A stretch of 64,000 nt of DNA, taken from NCBI GenBank assembly GCA_963716585.1, contig CAVQTN010000002.1, positions 310,001-374,000 of the forward strand, written 5' to 3'. This DNA comes from JAICUY01 sp963716585 (GTDB taxonomy: Bacteria; Chloroflexota; Limnocylindria; QHBO01). A program made the translations under genes and the position numbers. The stretch's first letter is position 1. Each line of letters begins with the position of its first letter. Shown in pieces: positions 24,459 to 32,863 of the stretch. The notes below the pieces were generated by a model. It was given only the letters and a program-made list of their open reading frames with translations. It made no database searches and was not told the origin of the DNA.

Positions 24459-26135
24459 GTCGCCGAACAGGATGTCGCGGATCACCGGTGTCGAGGGCGT
24501 GCCGTGTGCCACCACGGACTCCAGGAAGGGGCGGTAGACGAACCCCGTTCCGGCGGCCTCCGCGCGCCCACGAGCCTCGCGCTCGAGCTCGCTCATCTCG
24601 ACCGAACCCAGGAAGTACTCGCACAGCTGCGTCGAGGACAGGCGGGCGCGGTCCCACTTGTTGGCCGCCTCCGACTCCTCCTGAAAGCCGTCGGTGACCA
24701 TCAGGCGCATCGCCTCGTCACGCTGCATCTCGCCGGTGTGGATGCGCAGGTCCATGAGCGTATTGGTGATCGAGCGCAGGTAGAACTTCCAGTGGACCAG
24801 CATGAGAGCCGGGTCATCGGCGCCGTATCCCACGTCCATCATCACCTGCGTGACGTACACCGCCCACCCTTCGGCGAACACGCCCGAGCCAAAGATGGCG
24901 CGCACCACCGACGGGCATCGATTGGCGTAGGCCAGCTGCAGGTAGTGGCCGGGCACCGCCTCGTGAATGGTCAGCAGGCGCAGCATCCGGGCGTTGTCCT
25001 CGCGCAGGTACGACTCCTTCTGCTCGTCGCTCCAGTCGGCGGGCATCGGCGTGATGGCGAAGAAGCTCGCCAGGCCGCGATCGAGCGGCCCGGGTGGGAT
25101 CAGCATCGCCCCACCGAACGAGCGCAGGAATTCGGGAGTCCAGATGATCTCCATCGGCTCGTCAGCCAGCCCGATGAGGTCCTGCTCGCGGATGAATGCC
25201 TCGATGCGCTCGTTCTCGGCGCGGCAGAAGTCCAGCAGCGCCTCGGCCCTCGGATGGTCCGCTGCGATCGCGTCGAGCACGCCGCGGACGACGGCGTTGT
25301 CGTCGGCGGGCAACGGCTCGCCGCCCTTCCAGGCCGGCCACAGCTCGCGCGCCAGGCGGCTCATCTCGGCGCGCACTTCACCGAATGCGCTCATGGCACG
25401 CACCTCGAGCTCGGCCGGCGTGAAGCTGCTCTTCAGCGCGTGGCGGAACTTCTGCTCGTAGAGATCCGGTCCGAGCCGGAAGTCTCCTCCCGCGGTCGGC
25501 AGCAGGTCGTCACGCAGCCAGGTCGTGAAGGCCTCGACCGCCGCGATGGCCGTATCCGCCGCGGCGTGCAGCTCGCCGACCAGCGACTCGTCGTCCAGGC
25601 CGTCGGCCATGGTCGCCGCCGTCCGCGCCAGGCCTGCCACGCCAGGCATCGTGTCGATTGCCTTCTCGGTGTGGAACCGGCTGGTCGGCCGCTCGCCGCC
25701 GTCCTGCAGGATGGCCCGCGCGGCATCCAGCGCGTCGGGGAGGCCGTCCAGGCGCGAGAGGGCGCTGCGCAGCCGCACCTCGAGCGGTGCGAACTCGCGC
25801 GAGACGAGGTTGAACAGCCCGTTGCCGAACAGGTAGACGAAGCTGATGGGACTCCAGGTCTGCTCGCGCAGCGTCTCCTCGTAGAAGCGCGCGGCCGCGA
25901 GCGTCTCGGCCATGATGCGGCGGTCGATCTGCTCGTCGCGGGTCAGCGTCGCCGGATCCACCTCCTCGACGCGGGCCTGGGCATCAGCCAGGAAGGCGAG
26001 CCGTGCGGCGTCGCCGTCATCGCTGAGGTCGGGCCACTCGCCGTCGTGATCGTGATTCCCGATCTCGGTCGCCGAGACCGGGTAGAGCGCGAAGTAGCCG
26101 GCGAGCAGCTCATCGGTCAGGGCGGTGAAGTCCAC
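24456..26135 (-). CDS. DUF885 family putative zinc metallopeptidase (first copy)
   Basis: 559 residues. The DUF885 signature HEAVPGHYLQ (an HExxxGH zinc-binding motif) lies near residue 392. It is followed ~30 residues later by FAEGWAVYVTQVMMD, where the Glu is the expected third ligand. No signal peptide was seen, so the protein is likely cytoplasmic. Start GTG at 26135 follows GAAGGTGACAG. A second family member of similar length lies 1.2 kb away. Substrate unknown; a peptidase role is inferred from the zinc motif. Confidence 0.85.
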   Translation of the reverse strand: MDFTALTDELLAGYFALYPVSATEIGNHDHDGEWPDLSDDGDAARLAFLADAQARVEEVDPATLTRDEQIDRRIMAETLAAARFYEETLREQTWSPISFVYLFGNGLFNLVSREFAPLEVRLRSALSRLDGLPDALDAARAILQDGGERPTSRFHTEKAIDTMPGVAGLARTAATMADGLDDESLVGELHAAADTAIAAVEAFTTWLRDDLLPTAGGDFRLGPDLYEQKFRHALKSSFTPAELEVRAMSAFGEVRAEMSRLARELWPAWKGGEPLPADDNAVVRGVLDAIAADHPRAEALLDFCRAENERIEAFIREQDLIGLADEPMEIIWTPEFLRSFGGAMLIPPGPLDRGLASFFAITPMPADWSDEQKESYLREDNARMLRLLTIHEAVPGHYLQLAYANRCPSVVRAIFGSGVFAEGWAVYVTQVMMDVGYGADDPALMLVHWKFYLRSITNTLMDLRIHTGEMQRDEAMRLMVTDGFQEESEAANKWDRARLSSTQLCEYFLGSVEMSELEREARGRAEAAGTGFVYRPFLESVVAHGTPSTPVIRDILFGD

Positions 26136-26274
26136 CTGTCACCTTCGATACGAGATTGTGCCCGCCCATGCTAGCCGCCACTGGGCAGTCGTCACCAGGG
26201 GTTGCAGGTCCAGCCGTGGTGTGCTGCGGGTGGCACTGACGGCCAGATGATGGAACGCACCAACCGACAGCGGC

Positions 26275-26280
26275 TAGCCT
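26275..26280 (+). promoter_or_regulatory. Leaderless -10 box (TAGCCT) of alaX
   Basis: TAGCCT is followed by TGGCCG (6 nt) and the ATG at 26287. Confidence 0.5.
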
Positions 26281-26286
26281 TGGCCG

Positions 26287-27009
26287 ATGACCGACAACAT
26301 CTGCTACCGCGACGCCTATGCCCGCTCGGTCTCCACCCGCGTGCTCGAGACCGATGCCGACGCGGTGATCCTCGAACGCAGCGTGTTCTATCCGGGCGGC
26401 GGCGGGCAACCGGCCGATGCGGGCTGGCTCGTCTGCGCCGATGGCCGTCGCCTGGCCGTCACGTCGGCGAAGAAACGCGGCGACGACACCGTGCACCTGC
26501 TCGCGGAGGGGACCGATGCGCCGGCCGTCGGTTCGGAGGTGAGCGCCGAGCTCGACTGGGAGCGCCGGCATCGGCTCATGCGCACGCACTCAGCGCTCCA
26601 CGTCCTGTGCGGAGTGGTCTGGCGCGACTACGGCGCACAGGTCACCGGCGGCAACATGGAGCCGCTCAGCGGGCGCATGGACTTCGAGTTCGAGACGATG
26701 TCCGCCGAGCTGGTGGGCGAGGTCGAGCGGCGCGTGAACGGGGAGATCGCGGCGGATCACGAGATCCGGGTGAACGTCCTGCCGCGCGACCAGGCGTTTG
26801 CCATCGGGGACCTGATCCGTACCAAGATCAACCTGCTGCCGCCGGGCATCAGCCAGGTGCGGACCATCGAGATCGTGGGCCTCGACCTGCAGGCCGATGG
26901 CGGAACGCACGTGGCGCGAACATCCGAGATCGGGCGCGTGCGGGTGATCGGCTACGAGTCGAAGGGACGGATCAACAAGCGCATCCGGATCGCCGTCGAG
27001 GACGCGTAG
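26287..27009 (+). CDS. alaX: Alanyl-tRNA editing protein (AlaX type)
   Basis: A 240-residue free-standing editing domain that hydrolyses mischarged Ser- or Gly-tRNA(Ala). YPGGGGQPADAGWL near residue 38 is the conserved Gly-rich entry. The zinc site shows as THSALHVL (HxxxH, residues ~98-105) and GGTHVARTSEIG near residue 210. It lies between the two DUF885 genes but on the opposite strand. Leaderless start. Confidence 0.87.
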   Translation: MTDNICYRDAYARSVSTRVLETDADAVILERSVFYPGGGGQPADAGWLVCADGRRLAVTSAKKRGDDTVHLLAEGTDAPAVGSEVSAELDWERRHRLMRTHSALHVLCGVVWRDYGAQVTGGNMEPLSGRMDFEFETMSAELVGEVERRVNGEIAADHEIRVNVLPRDQAFAIGDLIRTKINLLPPGISQVRTIEIVGLDLQADGGTHVARTSEIGRVRVIGYESKGRINKRIRIAVEDA

Positions 27010-27027
27010 CGGCGCCGCTTCACGCGG

Positions 27028-27081
27028 CAGCCGGCCGCCGGCGGGCAGCCGGCCGCCGGCGGGCAGCCGGCCGCCGGCGGG
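27028..27081. repeat. Three perfect 18-bp tandem repeats, each a GC hairpin
   Basis: CAGCCGGCCGCCGGCGGG occurs three times without a mismatch (27028-27045, 27046-27063, 27064-27081), starting 18 bp after the alaX stop. Each unit can fold on GCCGGC/GCCGGC. The array may act as a transcription barrier or terminator for alaX. It directly precedes GACTCA copy D. Confidence 0.85.
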
Positions 27082-27100
27082 GTCAGGCTCATCCCCTCGC

Positions 27101-27268
27101 GACTCAAATGCACGGGAGCCGCTGACTCTCGTGCAGTTCATGCATCAGCTGACTCAAATCGGTTGGTTTGATGCTCGAACCGCGCCAAAGGCGGCGATTT
27201 GAGTCGCCACGCGACTGAACCGCAGGCGAGCTCGAAGTTCTCCTGCGTTTGAGTCGTCAGCTGACTCA
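27101..27268. repeat. GACTCA-array intergenic repeat, copy D
   Basis: Hexamers start at 27101 (GACTCA), 27151 (GACTCA), 27200 (TGAGTC), 27250 (TGAGTC) and 27263 (GACTCA). The spacings are 50, 49, 50 and 13 bp. GACTCAAATCG (27151-27161) and CGATTTGAGTC (27195-27205) are perfect inverted arms. The last two form TTGAGTC-N6-GACTCAA-type arms. It fills the gap between alaX and the second DUF885 gene. Confidence 0.8.
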
Positions 27269-27290
27269 AGTAGGGCCGGGGGACACCGCG

Positions 27291-28925
27291 CTAGACCCGG
27301 GCCATCACCGCGCGCTCCGCCAGGGCGATGGGCAGGACGCCGGACGAGCACAGCGCGTCGTGGAAGTCGCGCAGGTCGTCGGTGTCGGCGACGGTGGCGC
27401 TGCGCGCCGCCAGGAATCGGTCCCGGATGCGGACGATCTCCAGGCAGCCGGTGAGGTACGACGACGCCTGCGTGGGCCACGAGCAGTAACGCGTCACCTC
27501 GGCCCGCGCCGTCGGCTCGGTCATGTTCGTGGAGGCCATGATGAAGTCGACCGCCTCCTGGTGTGACATCTCACCGATGTGCAGGGAGGTGTCGACCACG
27601 ATCCGCGCTGCGCGGAAGATCGTCGCCTCGTACTGGAACATCTCCTGGGCGAGATCGGTGAAGAAGCCGCGCTCGCGCATGACGCGCTCGGCGTAGAGCG
27701 CCCAGCCCTCGGCGAAGTAGGACGTGCCGAAGACCTGGCGCACCGCGCTCGGGTTCAGCTTGGCCATCGACAGGTGCCAGTGATGGCCCGGATATGCTTC
27801 GTGGACCGAGGTGGTCGGAATACCCGGGTAGCAGTTCGAGGCGAGACGCTTGTCGATCTCCTCGGGGCTCGCGCCATCCGGCGGGAAGGGGACGAAGAAG
27901 TGCCCCTGCATCGAGGGGTTGAACGAGGGCGGCGCGATGTAGGAGGCGACGGCCAGGACTGGGCGCTGGAAGGGCGGCGATGGCTCGACGCTGCACTCCT
28001 CGCCCTGCGGGAAACTGACCAGCCGGTGCTCGCGCAGGTAGTCCCGCGCATCGGCCGTCGAGCGCTCGTAGCCGACGCGCATGTCCTCGGGCGTCCTGGG
28101 ATGGTCCTCGGAGAGCTCGGCGAGGACCGCGTGCCAGTCGTCGGTGCCCTTCAGCTCGCGCGCGCAGCGGATGAGCTCGTTCTTGAGGTGGTCGTACTCC
28201 TCCCGTCCGCGCTCGCGCAGCGATCGGGCGCTGAAGCCGAGCAGCTCGGCGTCGCGCAAGATCGTGTCGTAGCGCTCCTCGCCGAAGGCCCAGTCGCCGG
28301 CGGCCTGCGGGCGCATCTCCTCCAGGGAGGCGGCGTACGCCTCGAAGGCCTCGGCCGCGGCCGAGCCCGCATCGGCCAGGTCAGCACGATGCTCCTCGGC
28401 CACCTGCGCCGGCAGCAGCTCGCGGGCATAGCGTGCCCCGGCGCGCGCCTGGTTGACGGCGCGGTCGAGCAGGATCGGCGGCACCAGCTCCGGACGCAGG
28501 TTGGCGCGCCCGGCCGCCAGATTGTCCACCGCCTGTCGCAGCCGCGACGCAGCCGCCTGGGCCAGCTCGGCCTCCGGGCGAAGCCGGTGCAGGAACAGCC
28601 CGAACACTCCGCGCAGCGACGGATTGAGGTACGTGTCCGGCTGGCGGCGCCAGACCTCCCATTCGTCGTAGACCCGACGCTCGGTGAGGCTGGCGATCAC
28701 CAGGTCGCGATCGATCGCCTCGTCGAAGCTCAGCTCATGGGACGCGACCTGCCCGAAGCGCTCGAGCCAGCGGGCCGATGCCGCGCGCTGCTCCTCGAAA
28801 GCCGCCTCGGACAGGTCGTCGAGCTGCTCGTCGTACTCGGTCAGGCCAAGGCCGCTGGCCATCACCGGGCGAGCGGCGTACTCCTCGGCCAGGAACTGGT
28901 CGGTCAGGTCGGAGAATGCGGACAT
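27291..28925 (-). CDS. DUF885 family putative zinc metallopeptidase (second copy)
   Basis: 544 residues. The zinc motif HEAYPGHHWH lies near residue 380, and FAEGWALYAERVM carries the likely third ligand. It is related to the copy at 24.5 kb over the whole length but clearly diverged. GGAGTGA lies before a double ATG; I chose the second ATG (28925) because its spacing from GGAG is better. It ends next to GACTCA copy D. Cytoplasmic; substrate unknown. Confidence 0.85.
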   Translation of the reverse strand: MSAFSDLTDQFLAEEYAARPVMASGLGLTEYDEQLDDLSEAAFEEQRAASARWLERFGQVASHELSFDEAIDRDLVIASLTERRVYDEWEVWRRQPDTYLNPSLRGVFGLFLHRLRPEAELAQAAASRLRQAVDNLAAGRANLRPELVPPILLDRAVNQARAGARYARELLPAQVAEEHRADLADAGSAAAEAFEAYAASLEEMRPQAAGDWAFGEERYDTILRDAELLGFSARSLRERGREEYDHLKNELIRCARELKGTDDWHAVLAELSEDHPRTPEDMRVGYERSTADARDYLREHRLVSFPQGEECSVEPSPPFQRPVLAVASYIAPPSFNPSMQGHFFVPFPPDGASPEEIDKRLASNCYPGIPTTSVHEAYPGHHWHLSMAKLNPSAVRQVFGTSYFAEGWALYAERVMRERGFFTDLAQEMFQYEATIFRAARIVVDTSLHIGEMSHQEAVDFIMASTNMTEPTARAEVTRYCSWPTQASSYLTGCLEIVRIRDRFLAARSATVADTDDLRDFHDALCSSGVLPIALAERAVMARV

Positions 28926-29019
28926 CATTCACTCCATGCAGGGCAACGGGGCACGGCCGTACGTGGGGAGGCATCGGTAAGCATAGTGCGCCGCATCATG
29001 CGGGCGCCGCCGGAACGGG

Positions 29020-30045
29020 CTACCTGGCGGGCGGAAGCAAGCGCCCGAAGCGCTGCGGATCGGCGCAGGCGGCGATCTGGATGGCATTCAGCGCGGCGCC
29101 CTTGCGCAGGTTGTCCGACGACAGGAAGCAGGCGAAGCCGTTGGTGCGTCCCGGCACCGCCCGCAGGCGCCCCACCAGCACCGCGTCGCGGCCCTCCGCG
29201 TCGAGCGGCATCGGGTGACGCTCGGACCCGTCGGCCGGCCGGTACTCGAGCCCCGGCGCCCGGCGCAGTGCCGCCTCGAGCGCCTCGAGGTCGGTGGGTC
29301 GCTGGGTGCGGAAGTGGAGCGCCACGCTGTGGCCCGTCTCGACCGGCACACGGACCGCGGTGGCGGCCACGTCAAGGTCCGGCAGGCCCAGGATCTTGCG
29401 CAGCTCGGCGTGGATCTTGGCCTCCTCGCCGGTCCAGGCGTCGTCGTGCATGGCGTCGATCTGCGGCACCACGCTGTCGGCGACGCGGCCGTGAAACGGC
29501 GAGCCGGCCGCCTGCTGGCGGTCGGTCGTGCCGCGCTCGCTGAGGAAGGCGTCCAGGCCGGCACGACCGGCACCGCTGACCGCCTGGTAGCTTGCCAGAT
29601 CGACGGATGCGAGCCCCGCCAGCTGCGCGATCGGCGCCAGCACCACCACGCAGGCGGCCGTCGTGCAGTTCGGGTTGGCCACCAGGTTGCCCCGGGTTCG
29701 GAGTGCCTCCGCGTTGGCCTCGGGCACGACCAGCGGCACGTCCGGATCGAGCCGGAAGGCGCTCGAGTTGTCGATGATCAGCGGCACGCCGCGCGCCGGC
29801 CCCGCGACGAGATCCCGGGAAGTGGCGCCATCGGTCGCGCAGAACAGGACATCCAGGCCGGTCATGCTCGCGTCGTCCGCCCGGTTGACCGGCAGTTCGA
29901 CGCCGTCGTAACCCAGCATGCCCGCCTCGTGGCCGAAGGTGCGCAGATGCGAGGCCGGCAGGCCGGCATCGGCCAGGATGCCGAGGAAGACACCGCCGAC
30001 GACGCCGCGCGCGCCGGCAACGCCGACGCTTGGCCAGTCGTTCAC
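29020..30045 (-). CDS. asd: Aspartate-semialdehyde dehydrogenase
   Basis: 341 residues. It reduces aspartyl phosphate to aspartate semialdehyde, the branch point to lysine, threonine and methionine. The nucleotide loop GARGVVGGVF lies at residue ~11, the catalytic cysteine C127 in NPNCTTAACV, and IDAMHDDAWTGEEAKIHAEL near residue 212. Length is normal. GTG at 30045 overlaps the stop of the gene before it (GTGA). It is the third gene of a tightly coupled YjbR-hom'-asd operon and supplies the pathway that ends at lysA. Confidence 0.93.
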   Translation of the reverse strand: MNDWPSVGVAGARGVVGGVFLGILADAGLPASHLRTFGHEAGMLGYDGVELPVNRADDASMTGLDVLFCATDGATSRDLVAGPARGVPLIIDNSSAFRLDPDVPLVVPEANAEALRTRGNLVANPNCTTAACVVVLAPIAQLAGLASVDLASYQAVSGAGRAGLDAFLSERGTTDRQQAAGSPFHGRVADSVVPQIDAMHDDAWTGEEAKIHAELRKILGLPDLDVAATAVRVPVETGHSVALHFRTQRPTDLEALEAALRRAPGLEYRPADGSERHPMPLDAEGRDAVLVGRLRAVPGRTNGFACFLSSDNLRKGAALNAIQIAACADPQRFGRLLPPAR

Positions 30046-30485
30046 GTGGCAATTGCTTCGATCTTGCCGCTCGCCGCCCGGTGCGCGACGGTCTCGATCA
30101 TCGGCACGCCGCCGCCGACGCTGGCCGAGCCCAGCAGCGCCGTGTTGTGGTGGGTGTCTAGCACCGCGAGCTCGTCGCCGTGGTTCGCCAGCAGGGCCTT
30201 GTTGGCCGTCACCAGCGCCTTGCAACTGCGGAGCGTGTCACGCGCCCACCCGAGCGGACCGTCGATGCCGCCCGCCGACTCGACCACGACGCTCGACTCC
30301 TCGATGACCTGCTCCGCCGTCAGCAGCGGCACGTTCGGCAGCGGATTGGCGCGGTCGCGTTTGGCGTCGCGCACAGCGAGGCCGCTCAGCTCGAGTGGCA
30401 GGGGTCCCTCGAGGATCAGTCGGCCGAGCGCGGAACCCAAGCTTCCCCACCCGATGAGGCCGATGCGCAGCCGTGGTTGGCTCAC
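30042..30485 (-). CDS. Homoserine dehydrogenase N-terminal domain only (truncated hom)
   Basis: 147 residues matching only the NAD(P)-binding half of homoserine dehydrogenase. IGLIGWGSLGSALGRLIL is the nucleotide loop. VTANKALLANHGDELA and ASVGGGVPMIETV are the conserved blocks at the end of that domain. It stops just where the catalytic domain (GILNGTTN in full-length enzymes) should begin, and the next base run is the intact asd gene. A simple frameshift cannot explain it, because no catalytic domain follows in any frame. It may be a deletion remnant or a dedicated small dehydrogenase. GTGA overlaps on both sides show it is part of a coupled operon. Confidence 0.75.
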   Translation of the reverse strand: MSQPRLRIGLIGWGSLGSALGRLILEGPLPLELSGLAVRDAKRDRANPLPNVPLLTAEQVIEESSVVVESAGGIDGPLGWARDTLRSCKALVTANKALLANHGDELAVLDTHHNTALLGSASVGGGVPMIETVAHRAASGKIEAIAT

Positions 30486-30871
30486 GTGCCCGGCCCAGTG
30501 ATTGGCGCCGCCCGATCCCAGCCCGAGGGCTGCAGTCTCTTTGGCAGCGCAGCGACCACCAGCACGTACGAACGGTCGAGGGCATCGGCGATCTCATCGT
30601 CCGGGATGGCACCCGCCAGCTTGAGGTTGTTCCAGCCGAACCGGCCGATGTAGGCCATCACCGAGGCGTCACCCGGGAAACGGGCCAACCACTCGTCTGC
30701 CTCTTCCCGGTGCGCGCCGCATTTCAGGCCGACGGCAGTCGAGCTGAGGAAGGCAAAGATCTTGCCGTCCTCCGGCGGGCCGACCTTCACGACCTGGTCG
30801 CCCTCCCAGGGTTCATCGACCCAGGCGCCGGGCTTGGCGATGGCCAGGCGGGCGAGGGCGTCGGGGGTCAT
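30482..30871 (-). CDS. MmcQ/YjbR family protein
   Basis: A 129-residue protein of the MmcQ/YjbR family, with CyaY-like fold and DNA-binding-like surface. It shows VDEPWEGDQVVKVG, KIFAFLSS and the C-terminal GRFGWNNLKLAG...DEIADALDRSYVLV pattern with the conserved W and N. Precise role unknown. The ATG overlaps the stop of a leaderless micro-ORF (30868-30912), and its own stop overlaps the next gene by GTGA. It heads the hom'-asd operon. Confidence 0.82.
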   Translation of the reverse strand: MTPDALARLAIAKPGAWVDEPWEGDQVVKVGPPEDGKIFAFLSSTAVGLKCGAHREEADEWLARFPGDASVMAYIGRFGWNNLKLAGAIPDDEIADALDRSYVLVVAALPKRLQPSGWDRAAPITGPGT

Positions 30872-30912
30872 CGGTCGTTTCCGGCCGGGGCGAGGTGCAC
30901 GGGCAGTGTCAT
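30868..30912 (-). CDS. Leaderless micro-ORF coupled to the YjbR gene
   Basis: ATG at 30912 opens MTLPVHLAPAGNDR, whose TGA overlaps the YjbR ATG (ATGA). The -10 box TAGACT (30920-30925) is 7 nt upstream. No Shine-Dalgarno serves the YjbR gene, so ribosomes entering at the micro-ORF could reinitiate there. Inferred from layout. Confidence 0.4.
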   Translation of the reverse strand: MTLPVHLAPAGNDR

Positions 30913-30919
30913 TGGTGGA

Positions 30920-30925
30920 AGTCTA
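30920..30925 (-). promoter_or_regulatory. Leaderless -10 box (TAGACT) of the YjbR-hom'-asd operon
   Basis: On the minus strand TAGACT lies 7 nt before the micro-ORF ATG at 30912. Confidence 0.5.
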
Positions 30926-30948
30926 GAGCCCAGCTGCGCCGCTCCCGT

Positions 30949-30970
30949 GTGAGTCGCGTGACGACTCAAC
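30949..30970. repeat. Isolated TGAGTC/GACTCA palindromic pair (copy F)
   Basis: GTGAGTCG and CGACTCAA lie with their hexamers 13 bp apart (30950 and 30963). This is the same pair geometry as the ends of copies B and D. It lies 25 bp behind the YjbR operon promoter in the intergenic region shared with the SnoaL-like gene. Confidence 0.55.
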
Positions 30971-31108
30971 GGAGGCCACCGCCTGACCCTCGTCCTAGCC
31001 ACCTGCCAAGGGCCACGCAATGCGTTCGCAAAGAGTTCACTCATTGAACACTTTGGAATACCCGCTCGCGCTTCTCGTGGCGCGCTTCGAGGTATCGATC
31101 CAAACCGG

Positions 31109-31114
31109 TAGACT
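31109..31114 (+). promoter_or_regulatory. Leaderless-type -10 box (TAGACT)
   Basis: TAGACT is followed by 8 nt and the ATG at 31123; no Shine-Dalgarno is present. Confidence 0.45.
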
Positions 31115-31122
31115 CATTGGCC

Positions 31123-31458
31123 ATGGGAGCCACCGAAACCGTTGATCTCTTCTTCGAGCTGATCAACGACGACGCCCGAGCGAAAGCGGTCGACCTGTTC
31201 GCCGAGCACGCGGTGCTGGGCATCTCCATCCCCGGATCCGATGAGCGGACCAACCTGCGCGGACGCGACAAGGTCGGTGGCTGGTTCATCCGCGCCGGCG
31301 ACGGCTTCCGGATGTACGCCAACGATGGTCGCAGCATGGGCGCCAGCTATATCGCCGATGTGACCGTCATGCGTCCCGGTGCGCCGTCGATGCACGTCGA
31401 GGCCAACTTCCGCGTCGAGAACGGCGAGATCGCCGCGCTCTTTCTGCAGCCGATCTGA
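31123..31458 (+). CDS. SnoaL-like / NTF2-fold protein
   Basis: A 111-residue protein with the length and pattern of the SnoaL/NTF2 cone fold: an N-terminal helical part (VDLFFELINDDARAKAVDLF) followed by beta strands (VLGISIPGS, ASYIADVTVM, MHVEANFRVENGEIAALFL). Members act as small-molecule isomerases, hydrolases or binding proteins; no catalytic set is evident. It is convergent with cofE. Confidence 0.65.
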   Translation: MGATETVDLFFELINDDARAKAVDLFAEHAVLGISIPGSDERTNLRGRDKVGGWFIRAGDGFRMYANDGRSMGASYIADVTVMRPGAPSMHVEANFRVENGEIAALFLQPI

Positions 31459-31541
31459 CGTTGCGTGCGTCGGCGGCCGCAGCGTCGGATGGGGTACATG
31501 AGATCCGGCGCCCGGCGTGCTTCTGACAATGCGTGACCCCG

Positions 31542-32279
31542 TCAGGTAAAGAGGTCTCGTTCCGGTTCCATCACCAGCGAGGCTGCGCTCCCGCGCGCCG
31601 GCTGCCAGGCGTAGCCGCGGACCACGACCACCGGGCGCTGCGACGTCTTGCCGCCCGCCAGGTCCGCGGCGGACGCGAGCTCGTCGGCAACTGCCACGAC
31701 GGTCGACTGCATGACGCGCCCGCCCGCATCCGGCTGGCCGCGCAGGTCGAGCAGCGGCTCAAGGCCGGCCACGCCGATCGCCACGTTGACGATCCCGTTG
31801 CGCCATGGCCGCCCGAACGAGTCACTGATGATCACGGGGGCACCCAGGCGGTCGGCGAGACGGGCCGCCGAGGCATCCGGGTCGACCGGAAGCAGCGTTG
31901 CGGCGTCGCCGCTGCCGACGTTCGAGAGGTCGACGCCGGCGTTGGCGCAGACCAGGCCGTGCCGCGTGCGCGAGATGATGAGTCCGCCCTCGGCCATGCG
32001 CACGATCGCGGCCGACTCGCGCAGCACGAGCTCGACCTGCCGCGCATCCTTGCCCCATCGGTCCGCCCAGTCCCGCGCAAAGGTCGACGGCGTGACCGAT
32101 GCAAGCTCGACCGTCTGCCCCTCGGCCTTGCTGACGACCTTCTGCGTGACGACCAGCACGTCGTCCGGCTGAAGGCCGATGCCGGCGGCGCCGAGCGCCG
32201 CCTGGATCAGCGCGCCGAGATCGTCGCCGGCGTGCACCTCCGGGATGCCGTCGAGCGCGATGAGCGTCAGATCAGTCAC
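31542..32279 (-). CDS. cofE: Coenzyme F420:L-glutamate ligase
   Basis: A 245-residue protein that adds gamma-linked glutamates to F420-0. VLVVTQKVVSKAEGQTVEL near residue 40 and ISRTRHGLVCANAGVDLSNV near residue 105 are family blocks, with ISDSFGRPWRNGIVNVAIG after them. It is CofE-like in length and lacks the fused nitroreductase domain of actinobacterial FbiB. GTG at 32279 overlaps the cofC stop (GTGA). Last gene of cofD-cofC-cofE. Confidence 0.9.
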   Translation of the reverse strand: MTDLTLIALDGIPEVHAGDDLGALIQAALGAAGIGLQPDDVLVVTQKVVSKAEGQTVELASVTPSTFARDWADRWGKDARQVELVLRESAAIVRMAEGGLIISRTRHGLVCANAGVDLSNVGSGDAATLLPVDPDASAARLADRLGAPVIISDSFGRPWRNGIVNVAIGVAGLEPLLDLRGQPDAGGRVMQSTVVAVADELASAADLAGGKTSQRPVVVVRGYAWQPARGSAASLVMEPERDLFT

Positions 32280-32863
32280 GCCGCGTCGCCCATCTCCAAC
32301 CAACGGGCCAGGTCCTCCGGCGTGTCGAGATCGAATGCGAGACCCGGCCGGTCGACGACGACGAACGGCAGCGCCCCGGCCGCCGCACGGTGCTTCGCGA
32401 AGGAGCCGGTGCCGAACGAGAAGCGCAGCGCGTCGGGTGGCCGGAGTGCCAGGGCGTTCGTGCCGCTGCCGGTCTTGTCTGGCGCGATGGCCACACCCCG
32501 GCGAGCGGGGGCTGCCGCCAGCAACGCCTCGACATCGTCCGTCGCCAGGTTCGGCAGGTCGCCATGGAGCACGCCGAGCAACGTGACGCCGTCGTCGAGC
32601 GCCTCGGCACGGGCCTGGGCGAGCCCCGTGTTGAGGCCGAGGCCACGCTGCACCACGAGCCGCGCCCCGCAGGCCTCGACGAGCGGGCCGAGTGCCTCGG
32701 ACGGCGAGATCACGACGGTCTCGCTGACGGCCGTGCCCACCTCGAGCACGCGACGCAGCAGGCGCTCGGCCAGCGCAATGCGCTCATCGGCCGACAGCAC
32801 GGGCTCCAGGCGGGTCTTGGCGGCCCGCAGCCCGCGATGCGGCACGATGATCCGGGTCGTCAT
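32276..32863 (-). CDS. cofC: 2-phospho-L-lactate/phosphoenolpyruvate guanylyltransferase
   Basis: A 195-residue nucleotidyltransferase that makes the GDP-activated precursor used by CofD in F420 synthesis. Blocks seen: IIVPHRGLRAAKTRLEPVL (nucleotide-binding N-terminus), LLGVLHGDLPNLATDDVEAL (metal site), IAPDKTGSGTNALALRPP and FDLDTPEDL. Its ATG overlaps the cofD stop (ATGA) and its stop overlaps cofE (GTGA), so the three genes are strictly coupled. Confidence 0.9.
   Translation of the reverse strand: MTTRIIVPHRGLRAAKTRLEPVLSADERIALAERLLRRVLEVGTAVSETVVISPSEALGPLVEACGARLVVQRGLGLNTGLAQARAEALDDGVTLLGVLHGDLPNLATDDVEALLAAAPARRGVAIAPDKTGSGTNALALRPPDALRFSFGTGSFAKHRAAAGALPFVVVDRPGLAFDLDTPEDLARWLEMGDAA

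Noticed and set aside
28735..28974. 79-codon open frame on the minus strand with TATGCT 5 nt before its ATG (leaderless-like)
   Set aside because: It overlaps the second DUF885 gene in another frame for most of its length and its protein is Arg/Pro-rich like other shadow frames. The DUF885 start has its own ribosome site.
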